From Sophora flavescens (Eukaryota > Streptophyta > Magnoliopsida > Fabales > Fabaceae): DNA of 64,000 nt. A program made the position numbers and the translations under genes. Below the pieces are notes generated by a model. It was not told the origin of the DNA, searched no databases, and saw only the letters and a program-made list of their open reading frames with translations. Positions 11,540 to 21,790 of the stretch are shown here, piece by piece. Within the stretch, counting starts at the first letter, position 1, and each line of letters begins with the position of its first letter. Location of the stretch: the NCBI GenBank assembly GCA_030762895.1, contig CM061067.1, positions 52,477,667 to 52,541,666 of the forward strand. The letters run 5' to 3'.

Positions 11540-13800
11540 TAATATACGGGGACGTTTTACGTCAGTTGACCATATGTTTGACGTTAAAAATGAGGCGGTG
11601 ACAGTTTTGTAAATATTAAATCACTATTTGTGTCAGTTGTGTAAAGAACTGACGTTAAAACTGATTTTAACACTTTTAACGTTAGTTGTTTATACAACTG
11701 ACGTTAAATGTGTGATTTTTACGGCAGTTAAATAAATAACTGACGTAAATAATTATGAAACTCATTTCTTTTGTTGTCATCTCCCTGTTGTCACTCTTAA
11801 CGCAGATCACTCCATATAGTGCAGTTTATTTCTAAACCTTTTTTTTAAGCAAGTTTATTTTTAATGTTAATTAATTAGATTGAATTAGTAAACAAATTCT
11901 TGTGCAAATTAAAATAAATAAACACTTAACATAAAACAAGTTATATATGTATAATCAAATCGTATCTCATTGAAGCGATTCATAAGTTACAATTACATGA
12001 TTAAAAGATAAAAAAAATCTGCAACATAGCACTAAAATATAAAAAAGTTTCTGCTTCAACATCATTTTCTTCTCAGTCCTGTCCTCAGAAACTCCAATGG
12101 ATGCATCTCCTCGCTTACTTGAATTCCAGCTTGATACTCCATCTGAAACCACTGTCACTTTGGAGCCAAAGCAGAGTGAAGGAATGGGATGAAATAAGGT
12201 GGGGGAATCACATTATGTGATTCACCCAACCTTACCATCCATGTTACGTGATTTACTCAACCTAAGAAGTTTTTTGACCATTAAGACAGAGACCTTTAAG
12301 TCTAGGTATAGGAAGAAATAACAAAAGTCTCAGAGCCATTTTGTGAAGGAATAGAAAACACACGAAATATAGAGGAAAAGAAGAGGTCAGACATGTGATC
12401 GATACGAAAAGAATGACACTTTATATAGAGAAGAGAGACTAGCTGATTTTCTAGAAAACTGATCTATAAACTTAATGCTCATTAAGAGGATTATAGGTTA
12501 CAATGTGCATGGGTAAGTAGCACAACAGTCATGGGTAAGTAGCAAAGTAGTCAAAGGAATGAATGTTTTTGCAGAAACTTATACATTTTTAACGTCAGTT
12601 GTTTAATACAACTAACGTTAAAAGTGTTTTTAAAATAAAAAATATTTATTTTTAACGTCAGTTTTTTATACAACTGACGTTAAAAGTGTGATTTTTACTT
12701 CAGTTAAATAAATAGCTGACGTAAATAATCCTATATCCCTATCTGAAATGCCCTGTTGTCACTCTTAACACAGGTCAATCCATATATATAGTGCAGTTTA
12801 TTTCTAAACTTTTTTTTTAAACAAGTTTATTTTTAATCTTAATTAATTAGCTTGAATTAGTAAACAAATTCTTGTGCAAATTAAAATAAATAAACACTTA
12901 ACATAAAACAAGTTATATATATATAATCAAATCGTATCTCATTGAAGCGATTCATAAGTTACAATTACATGATTAAAAGATAAAAAATTTCTGCAACATA
13001 GCCCTAAAATATAAAAAAGTTTCTGCTTCAACATCATTTTCTTCTCAGTCCTGTTCTCAGAAACTCCAATGGATGGATCGATGCATCTCCTCTCTCACTT
13101 GAATTCCATGATGCATCGTGAATCCACAGTCACTAGCAGCGAAAGCAAAGTGAAAGGGATCTTTGCATCACCTCCTTCACTGGAATTCCTTGATGCATCG
13201 TCTTGAATCCACAGTCACTTGGGGCCAAAGCAGAGTGAAAGGGATGGTTGGGATGAAATAAAGTGAGTAAATCACATTACTTGATTTACACAACCTTACC
13301 ATCCATGTTACGTGATTTACTCAACCTCAGAAGTTTTTTGACCATTAGGACAGAGACCTTTAAGTCTATGTATAGGAAGAAATAACAAAAGTCTTAGAGC
13401 CATTTTGTGAAGGAATAGAAAACGCACGAAATATATATTGAGGAAAAGAAGAGGTTGTATTACAGACTGATAAAGAAGAATGGTACTTTATATAGAGAAG
13501 AGAGACTAGCTGATTTTCTTGAAAACTGATCTATAAACTTAATGCTCATGGGTAAGTAGCACAGTAGTCAAAGGGATGAATGTTTTTACAGAAACTTATA
13601 CACTTTTAACATCGGTTGTCTTCAACAACTGACGTTAAAATTGTTTTTAAATAAAAAATATTTATTTTTAACGTCAGTTGTTTAATACAACTCACGTTAA
13701 ACAATGACTTTTAACGTCAGTTGCTTAAGAGAACTGGCGTTAAATAAATGACCTTTAACGTCAGTTGTTACAAACAACTGACGTAAAATGTTGTTTTATT
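11540..13800. repeat. CACTA-1 left subterminal arrays with a duplicated ~0.8-kb module
   Basis: Three arrays of ACGTCAGTT inverted repeats (about 11552-11745, 12588-12725, 13605-13792) alternate with two diverged copies of the same non-repetitive sequence (about 11778-12560 and 12757-13590, period about 980). Each copy has a piece that on the minus strand looks like a gene end (VSEDRTEKKMMLKQKLF near 12090-12040) and an AT-rich 3' part. Copy B has its own short internal duplication (13085-13230). The repeats are likely binding sites for the element's accessory protein. Confidence 0.75.
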
Positions 13801-13825
13801 TTTGGTTTTTGATTATAACGTTTAC

Positions 13826-14160
13826 ACCTGCGTGCCTTCTGCACTTCGCTCTGTACGTCTCTGTTCTTCTCTTTTCATCACGCTCACTCTCACTCTCACT
13901 CTACCCTAATCGCGAGCTCATCTCCACCGCAACCACCGCGAGGGCTTCTTCGCCACCACCGTGAGGTACACTCTTAACCCCTAACTCTGTCTTTCTCGCT
14001 CATTCTTTGCAATAACTTGACATCTCTCTTTTACCCCTTCCCGCGCACTAACTCTCCTTGTCCCTCTGCTCTCAGTAACCACATCGAACGTTGGCCACCA
14101 CTCGAGCTCCCTTCCCCATCACCACGCGAGCACCTATTTCTGGTGAGTCTTTAGGGCACA
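13826..14160 (+). promoter_or_regulatory. CACTA-1 leader / 5' UTR region
   Basis: C/T-rich sequence starting just inside the last subterminal repeat, with donor-like sites GAGGTACAC (about 13963) and CTGGTGAGTC (about 14140). CACTA-2 has a sequence of the same character in the same place (28090-28420), so this is probably the transcribed leader of the element's gene. Confidence 0.45.
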
Positions 14161-14284
14161 TTTTTTAATTTTTGGTTTTCAGTGTATGTTGAAACTGTAG
14201 TCTCAGTAGTTGAAACTTGAAACTTGAAACTGTGAGTTTGAGTTGTTTGGAATGTCTCTATTTTTTGTTTTGAGTGTATGTTGC

Positions 14285-14412
14285 TCTGCTGGTTGGTCTG
14301 TCACGGCCGTGATGCTCATCATGGTTAGGCCGTGATCAGTTCTGCCTGTGAGGGTCTGGTTCAGTTGGCACGTTACGACCGTGATGGACATCACTGCCAG
14401 GCCGTGACCAGT
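14285..14412. repeat. TCACGGCCGTGA palindrome repeat in CACTA-1
   Basis: Two diverged units of the form cacgGCCGTGATG...catcAC...GGCCGTGAtcag, followed by 'tctgcctgtgagggtctggt'. The same units recur at 39650-40100 in CACTA-2 and, in part, in the LTRs at 3510-3780 and 9320-9580. Confidence 0.75.
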
Positions 14413-14502
14413 TCTTGGCAATCTTCAAAAACTAGTTTTCAATCTCCCGTATTGTCCTTATATTGGATATATGTTTTGTATATCTACAGAACCTATCTAG
14501 TT

Positions 14503-14731
14503 ATGGATCGTAGTTGGATGGTTTGTAAGCGCACTAGTGCTGAGTATTTGAAGGGGGGGGGGAGAATTTATATAATTTGCTCAAAGGAATGTTCCTAATA
14601 GTAATGGAATGTTCTATTGTCCTTGTGTCAAGTGTTTGAATACGAGGAAATGTATGGTGAGGGATATACGTACTCATTTGATTTGTGAAGGGATTTGCTT
14701 GAGTTATACAAGATGGATATGGCATGGTGAT
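14503..14731 (+). pseudogene. Transposase-associated domain (TNP-assoc) fragment
   Basis: From the ATG at 14503 the frame reads MDRSWMVCKRTSAEYLKG, the classic start of TNP2-type CACTA proteins. A run of ten G at 14553-14562 then shifts the frame. The domain continues in another frame with a TAA in it (about 14573), then FAQRNVPNSNGMFYCPCVKC and ICEGICLSYTRWIWHGD. The Cys-rich middle and the W-I-W-H-G end are typical. The catalytic transposase_21 region that should follow is missing: after 14731 the sequence becomes intron-like and then enters the next gene. This half of the element's coding capacity is dead. Confidence 0.85.
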
Positions 14732-17544
14732 GTGTTTTTGAGTGATACATTTATTTTTATTTATACTTCTGTATTTATTTTGAGTTATAACCTATGTTAA
14801 TAAATATATATTGTTTCTGAACAGGCATACATATGGAGCAGTCGGATAGCCCACATGCACGGGAGGACACTGTGGGGCCTACGCAAGACCCGATCGCGCC
14901 TACGCCTGATTCTAGTGTAAGTTTACATGTTATATACTATCTTTAGTCCTTCTTTTTAATGTAAGTTTATAATGTTACAACCCTTTATTTTATCATTTTT
15001 TTTATCCATACAGACATCACAGGCTCACAGGAAACGGGGTAGAGGAGCCACGTCGTTGAAGAAACTAGAGAAGGACAGGCAAAGCGGACAGAAGTTTGAG
15101 GTGTCCTTCGATGCTAATCTAAATGCCCAGGGACCCCGTGCTAAAGAATTTATTAAGTGGGTGTTTCTACAAGCAAAGCGACACGTAAGCATCAACTACA
15201 ACCACTGGAATGACGTTCCACAGAACGTTAAGGATCAGATTTGGGAGGCTATCGTGGTATTTTACCTTTACATTCATTTGATTTACATTATTAGATAATT
15301 ATCCGAGTTATAATCCATCCAGTTGTTATGTATTTAATGTGTAGGTAGCTTGGACTGTGCCAAATGACGAGGATCATCGTCAAAAATGTATGAAAATGAC
15401 ATCAAAGCGTTGGAATGGGTTCAAGCATGATCTTACCAGGTACTATGTATCTGGGAAGAAGCGGCTTGATAAAATGTTCTCGGATTATCCCTGGATTGAT
15501 CAGGATACTTGGGATATGTTTGCTAGGAGTCGACAGGATGGAGAATTTCAGGTGTTGATTAAGTTAATTTTGTATGCTTCTTATAGATCATTTAACTGTA
15601 TTTAATTATGTGTTTTTGTTTGAATAGACTAAGGCGGATAAGGGTCAGCGGAATCAGGCGAAGAACGTCCACCGCCACACCATGTCTCAGGGTGGGTACC
15701 AGACTCGGATCGAGCAGATGATGGCAGATAGGCTGAGGGCAAAGCGGGAAGAGCACTCTGCTAGGATTGAAAGAGGAGAGGTGCCTGAGGGCACACCATT
15801 AAGTCCTCTTTCGGACATCGACCGTGAGGATGTCTGGTTAGCCGGCCGCATGACAAAGACGAGATCTTTTAAAGTTGATGCCACTCGCGAAGTGGCAGAT
15901 AAGATTGTAAGTAAATAATTAACTTGATTTCAATTGATATTTGTATAGATATTTTTAACACTTTCCACTTGCACGTTATTTCATTTTTTCATTGTAGATG
16001 GATCTTAAAGCACAATCCTCCCAAGGCTCATTCGTCCCTTCTAGACGGCGGGACATCTTGATGACTGCTCTAGGCAAGAAAGACCATCCTGGTCTGGTTA
16101 TCGGTATTCCTGGGAACGTGACCATCAAAGAATATTATGGCAAGTCTGCTTCACGAAAGCGGGTGGTCGATGAAGCATCAATTTTGGATGACATTACTCA
16201 GCACCTCATGTCCAACCCTGCTATTACAACACATCTGATGCAAAGCTTAATATCCAACCCAGATTTCAAGCAGGCGCTTGCCAGAGAGATTTCCTCCGTC
16301 GGTTCATCCCAGGACACCGCAGGGCATGCCAACCCTTCACATGTGAGCACAAAAGAGAGTTATAGTAGGGAACATGTGGAGGATGATGAGTTGGCAGCTA
16401 GGGAGTGGGAGTTGGAAGTCCAACGCCATGAGCATGAGTTGGAAATGAAAAGGCGTGAGCTTGAGTTGGACTTCAAACGACGTGAGCTCGAAATGTTAAC
16501 AAAGGTATGTATTCATTATTAATGTCCAAATTAGTCAAATAATTACTTGTGTTTTTTTTAATTATCAACAACTTATCTATTTTATTTTTCCTAAATTGAA
16601 GGCCAAGTCGACGTCGGTGTCACTGTCACCTGTCACTCGTTTGTTCTCACTTGGTGAGGATTATGCGTTTGAGATTTTTGAATGTCCATTGGAGCACGAT
16701 GGATGGGTGGCACGCCCAGATCAACAGAGGATATTTTCCTTCTGTGGTGAAGATCTTGGGAACGCCTGCAGAAATAACGTCTGGATGGCCAGCACGGTTT
16801 TGAGTCTCTGGTGCACGTAAGTTAATTTTAATTTTATAACTTATTTATTTTTGGTATTTTTCCATTTAATAATTTATTTTAATTACAATATATATATTAT
16901 GTAATTAACATCCACACCTTTTCATATCTTAGGTATCGCCATCGTCTTCAAGTTGATAAGGGCGTTGCATCAGTTTACAGCTTCTTAGATCCGTCAGTCC
17001 TTCTGCCCCAATTCTTCGCTGGTGATGCATTTAGTAAATACACAGGGAACTTGTTGGGAGACAATCGGAAAGAATTATATCTGGCTCCCTACTGTATGAA
17101 AAACCATTGGCAGTTGCTCGTACTTCACCCGTCTAGGCATACTGTCATATTCTTCCGCTCTTTCCACCAAAACCCGCCACAGGAAGTGGTGGAAGCTGTA
17201 AATACGTAAGTAACTAATCTTAAATTTAATTTAAGTTTTAATATCAGTTGTTTTTAGTTTATTACACACATGATATATGAATTTGTTAATTGACATGATT
17301 ATTTGTTTATGATAGCGCGCTGAAGGCGGGTAGCATAAGTTGCGCCAACGGGAGAAGTAGGACTTCTATGACTAAAGCAAATCCTGAATGGACCTTCCTC
17401 AAGGTTTGGTAGTTTATTTATCAAATAATTAATATTATAATTACAAATTTATATGTATATTCAACTGACATTGAAATTAATTTTGTTTGTAGTCTCGATT
17501 TCAAATTGACGGGTGGTCGTGCGGCTATTATGTGATGCTTCATA

Positions 17545-17955
17545 TGTAACACCCGGGTGCCGACGAGGGCGGGGAGTGGTCGCCGGTGCAAGAAGGTATG
17601 GACAAGGAGCGGCTCCTGGCAGGCTTCTAGGCGGAGGGACACATGAATGAACCGATAACACACCCGAATGAGAGGGATCCTGAGACTGTGTAGGTATGGG
17701 ACTATACAGTTGAGGAAGGCTTATATGAATTGATTGGTACTACCTATACTAACAAGATGCATCTTCTTTTCGGTAGCCCATCACTTAAGAACTCCATAGT
17801 TAAGCGTGCTTGACTTGGAGCAATTCTGGGATGGGTGACCTCCCGGGAAGTTTTCCCAAGAAGCGTGTGAGTGAGGACAAAGCACGCTGAAAAGACCCGT
17901 GTTGGTCTGTGGGGACAGTCGTCAATCCATATATAGAGCAGCCAGGGATGTCACA
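17545..17955 (+). repeat. 5' LTR of the chimeric Tekay-type element
   Basis: Starts TGTAACACCCGGGTGCCG and ends GGGATGTCACA, immediately before the primer-binding site. It contains a 5S rRNA-derived stretch and a TATATA-containing stretch (17930-17937). It does not resemble 21791-23762. Confidence 0.7.
17777..17854 (+). other. 5S rRNA-derived sequence inside the LTR
   Basis: CCCATCAC..GAACTCCATAGTTAAGCGTGC and GGATGGGTGACCTCCCGGGA correspond to the internal control region and 3' part of plant 5S rRNA (A box, intermediate element and C box). The 5' third of 5S is not evident, so it is not a 5S gene. LTRs carrying 5S sequence are known from Cassandra TRIM elements. Whether it still drives polymerase III transcription is unknown. 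Confidence 0.75.
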
Positions 17956-17957
17956 TA

Positions 17958-17969
17958 TGGTATCAGAGC
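17958..17969 (+). promoter_or_regulatory. Primer-binding site (initiator tRNA-Met type)
   Basis: TGGTATCAGAGC, two bases after the LTR end, is the standard plant retrotransposon site complementary to initiator tRNA-Met. Confidence 0.85.
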
Positions 17970-18121
17970 AGTTCCATTCTAAATCGGACTGTGGTAGTGG
18001 GGCTTTTTCAAAAACAAAACTTGGGCGCATAGGATGCTTGTTAGAGTTATAAATGCTGCATGCTATTCTTTGGGATATTGGACCTGATCAACCCAGTATT
18101 TCATTGGTAGTGAGCAGATTT

Positions 18122-18372
18122 ATGGCGATTAATAGGCGAGGGACGAACGTTGCACTTGCACCAGCCTTGGATTGTATAGCCAGAGTCATGCAAGCGCGGG
18201 CGGAGACTCTCCGTCAACTAAATGGGAATGGAGGCCAATCACCCATAGAATGGTGGCAACCTAGGACCCTTAGTACGTGGGGACCTTCCGAATTCAAGAA
18301 GGACAACCCGCCATCATTCCGAGGGAGCTTAGATCCGAAGGAGGCTGAATTCCTTCAACTCGTACAGGAGAA
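18122..18372 (+). pseudogene. Truncated gag of the Tekay-type element
   Basis: From the ATG at 18122 the frame reads MAINRRGTNVALAPALDCIA and then the gag motif DNPPSFRGSLDPKEAEFLQ (about 18302-18358). It then joins abruptly to protease sequence near 18375. The main capsid region and the CCHC knuckle are absent, removing most of the usual gag length. An upstream ATG (18053) in the same frame has no family support. Confidence 0.65.
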
Positions 18373-18377
18373 AAGTC

Positions 18378-21300
18378 ACTCTATTGTTCGATTCGGGAGC
18401 AACTCATTCATTTATATCTTTAGATTATGTGAAAAATCTATCTTTGTCTGTTTCTAAGTTGCCATATGATTTGAGTGTCACTACTCCTGCAAATGATAAA
18501 CTTGTTACCTCTATTGCTTGCTTGAGCTGTCCTTTAGTGTACCAAGGTGTACCTTATTTTGTTGATCTTATGTGCTTGCCCATGTCTGGGTTAGATGTCA
18601 TTTTTGGTATGGATTGGTTGTCTACAAATCATGCTGTCATAAATTGCCCTGATAGAACTATCTCCGTTCCTATACAACCAATGTCTAATGATTTTCCCGT
18701 ACCCAGTCCTATTGTTTCTGTCGTTACTTGTCATAAGTGCTTAGTTGAGGGAGCTCAAGGATATGTACTCTTATTCTCTGCTAAGATAGAGGCTGACAGT
18801 GATGTGACGGCTATACCTGTGGTGTGTGAGTTCCAGGATGTTTTCCCTAAGGATGTTGCTAGTTTGCCTCCGAATAGAGAAGTTGAGTTTAACATAGATC
18901 TAGTGCCAAGGAGTGGACCAATATCGGTAGTGCCTTATAGAATGGCACCTTTAGAGTTTAGCGAGCTTAAGAAACTGTTAGAGGAGATGCTAGGGAAGGG
19001 GTTTATTAGGCCTAGTATGTCACTTTGGGGAGCACCAGTGCTTTTAGTGAAGGAAAAAGGATGGGAGTATGAGGTTGTGTGTTGATTATAGGCAACTGAA
19101 TAAGGTAACCATCAAGAACAAATATCCCTTGCCTAGGATAGATGATCTCTTAGATCAGTTAAGGGGGATCGTGGGTGTTTTCCAAAATAGGTCTAAGATC
19201 GGGATACCATCAAATTAGAGATAGAAGCGAGGACATTCCTAAGACAACCTTTAGGACAAGGTATGGGCACTATGCGTATGTAGTGATGCCCTTTGGTGTG
19301 ACCAATGCCCCAGCCGTTTTCATGGACTACATGAATCGGATCTTTAGGCCATTATTGGACATCTTTGTGGTGGTGTTCATAGATGATATTTTGATATACT
19401 CTAGGACACCAGAGGATCATGAGTAGCATTTGAGGTTAGTGTTGCAGATTCTAAGGGAAGAGCAACTGTATGCAAAGCCAGAAAAGTGTGAATTTTGGCT
19501 TGACGAGGTGAAGTTTTTAGGACATACCATATCCAGGAGTGGTGTAGCGGTCGACTCTAGTAAGGTTGATGCAGTGCTTGGATGGGAGCAACCTAAGTCA
19601 GTGACGGAAGTGAGGAGTTTCCTAGGATTGGCAGGTTACTATAGGAAATTCATAGAAGGGTTCTATAGGTTAGCTTTACCTCTTACCAAGTTGACTAGGG
19701 AAGGAAAATCTTTCGAGTGGGATACGGAATGCGAAGAAAATTTTGAGGAGCTTAAGAGGAGATTGGTGTCATCACCGGTCTTAACCATTCCAGATCCCTC
19801 AGTGAGTTTTGTGGTATATTGTGACGCTTCTAAGAATGGTTTAGGTTGTGTGTTGATGCAGGAAGGCAAGGTAGTGGCTTATGCATCTAGATAGCTTAGG
19901 ACACATGAGGTGAATTATCCTACTCATGACCTCGAGTTAGCGGCAGTAGTTTTTGCTCTTAAGATTTGGAGGCACTATTTGTAGGTTCAAAGTTTGAGGT
20001 TTTTAGTGATCATAAGAGCCTTAAGTATTTGTTTGACCAAAAGGAATTGAATATGAGGCAAAGTAGGTGGATGAAATTTCTTAAGGACTGTGATTTTGAG
20101 TTGAAGTACCATCCAGGGGAAGCCAATGTGGTGGCTGATGCACTCAGTAGGAAAACCTTGCATGTGTCTAGTTTAATGGTCCAAGAGATGAATATGTTAG
20201 AGGAGTTCAGAGACATGAATCTAGATGTATCTCTTAGTACTCTAAGCTTGAAGTTGAATAGACTGGAAATTTGCAGTGACCTTAGAGAAATGATTAGGCG
20301 AGAACAACTTTTAGACCAGGAGTTACAGTCTCTTTTTGATCAAGAGAATTATGTGTTGTCTACTGATGGTCTAGTGTTGTTTAAGAATAAAATCGTTGTT
20401 CCTAAGGAGGGGAGCCTTAGAGAGAAAGTTTTAGAGGAAGCGCATAAGGGGGAGTCCACCATACATCCAGGGATAACCAAGATGTACCAAGATCTAGAGA
20501 AGATGTATTGGTGGCCAGGAATGAAACGGGATGTGGATAGATTTGTAGCCAAGTGTTTAGTATGTCAAAAGGTTAAGATAGAACATCAGAAACCTTCGGG
20601 TTTGTTGCAGCCTAATGAAATTCCTCAATGGAAGTGGGAAAGGATTTCTATGGATTTTGTGATGGGGCTACCTAGGACTCGTTTGGGTTTAGATGCCATA
20701 TGGGTAATTGTGGATAGGTTGACCAAGTTTGCTCACTTCTTTCCAATTAAAGCAACCTATAGTTTGAATAAGCTAGCAGACTTATACATTAAGGAGATAG
20801 TGAAGCTTCATGGCATACCTACCTCTATAGTGTCAGATAGGGACCCACGGTTTACCTCTAGATTCTGGAGGGCTTTCCAACAGGCTTTTGGTTCTAAGTT
20901 GAGTTTTAGCACAGCCTATCATCCCCAAACGGACGGTCAGTCAGAGCGAACCATTCAGACCCTTGAGGACATGCTTAGAGCGTGTGTCCTGGATGAAGGA
21001 GGGAGTTGGGATAGATTCCTACCTCTCATTGAGTTTGCGTATGACAATAGTTATCACGCTAAGTATAGGCAGGGCACCCTATGAGGCCCTATATGGGAGG
21101 GAGTGTAGGTCCCCTTTTATGTTAGTGTAAAGTAGGTGGGGAGATCTTGTTAGGACTAGATTTAATCCAATAGACCACAATTAGGTTCCTAATAATTAAG
21201 GGAAAGATGCGTAGTGTGTGGAATTGGTAAAGTGTTTTGCCGAGAAGAAAAGAAAGCCTTTGGAATTTTAGGAAGAGGAACATGTGGTTGAGAGTCACTC

Positions 21301-21690
21301 CTAAGATTGGGGTAGGGAGGTCGATGAAAGTCCGCAAGCTAAATCCTCGTTTCATGGGACCTTTCCAAATCCTTAAAAGAGTCGGGCCTGTTGCTTATCA
21401 ATTGGCTCTTCCGCCACAATTGGCAAACCCTCTTGATGTTTTCCATGTGTCGCAGCTCAGAAAGTGTGTGCCCGATGAATCTCATGTGATAGCTCCTGAG
21501 TCTGTACAATTGAAGGATAATTTGAATCTATAAGCCGAAGCCTAGTCAAATCATGGACAAGAGCAGACTCTGAGGAACAAGACGATTCCATTGGTGAAGG
21601 TGTTAAGGGGAGGATTGACTCCTGAAAAAAAAAACCCACTTGGGAGATGGAGGAGGACATCGTTCGCCAATACCCAGATTTTATTATCTA
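18378..21690 (+). pseudogene. pol of the Tekay-type element (PR-RT-RH-IN), broken
   Basis: Protease DSGATHSFIS (about 18387-18416). Reverse transcriptase from about 18820, with VMPFGVTNAPAVFMDYMN and the catalytic FIDDILIYS (about 19375-19402). RNase H with VYCDASKNGLG (about 19812-19845). Integrase HHCC zinc region with IHPGITKMYQ and CLVCQKVK (about 20460-20580), catalytic core with SMDFVMGLP and IVSDRDPRF (20650-20850), and the C-terminal MKVRKLNPRFMGPF (about 21326-21365) ending TWEMEEDIVRQYPDF at about 21680. Lesions: frameshift near 19050-19060, a break near 19165-19175, TAG at 19424 and 19892 where relatives have Gln (CAG to TAG), a frameshift near 19980, and a break near 21070-21240 around the end of the integrase core. 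No full-length product is possible. Confidence 0.88.
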
Positions 21691-21769
21691 AGGTACGATA
21701 ACCTTTACGCTTGAATATGTCACATGTTAAAATAAGTGCGTGAGTGTGAGGCAAATTTCGGGGACGAAA

Positions 21770-21790
21770 TTCTCTAAGGAGGGGAAAAAA
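21770..21790 (+). promoter_or_regulatory. Polypurine tract
   Basis: The bases just before the 3' LTR read CTCTAAGGAGGGGAAAAAA, a purine run typical of the plus-strand primer of Tekay elements; upstream is the family-typical GGGGACGAAATTC. Confidence 0.8.

Noticed and set aside
17777..17854. Functional 5S rRNA gene
   Set aside because: The 5' part of 5S is missing, insertions interrupt it, and it sits inside an LTR.
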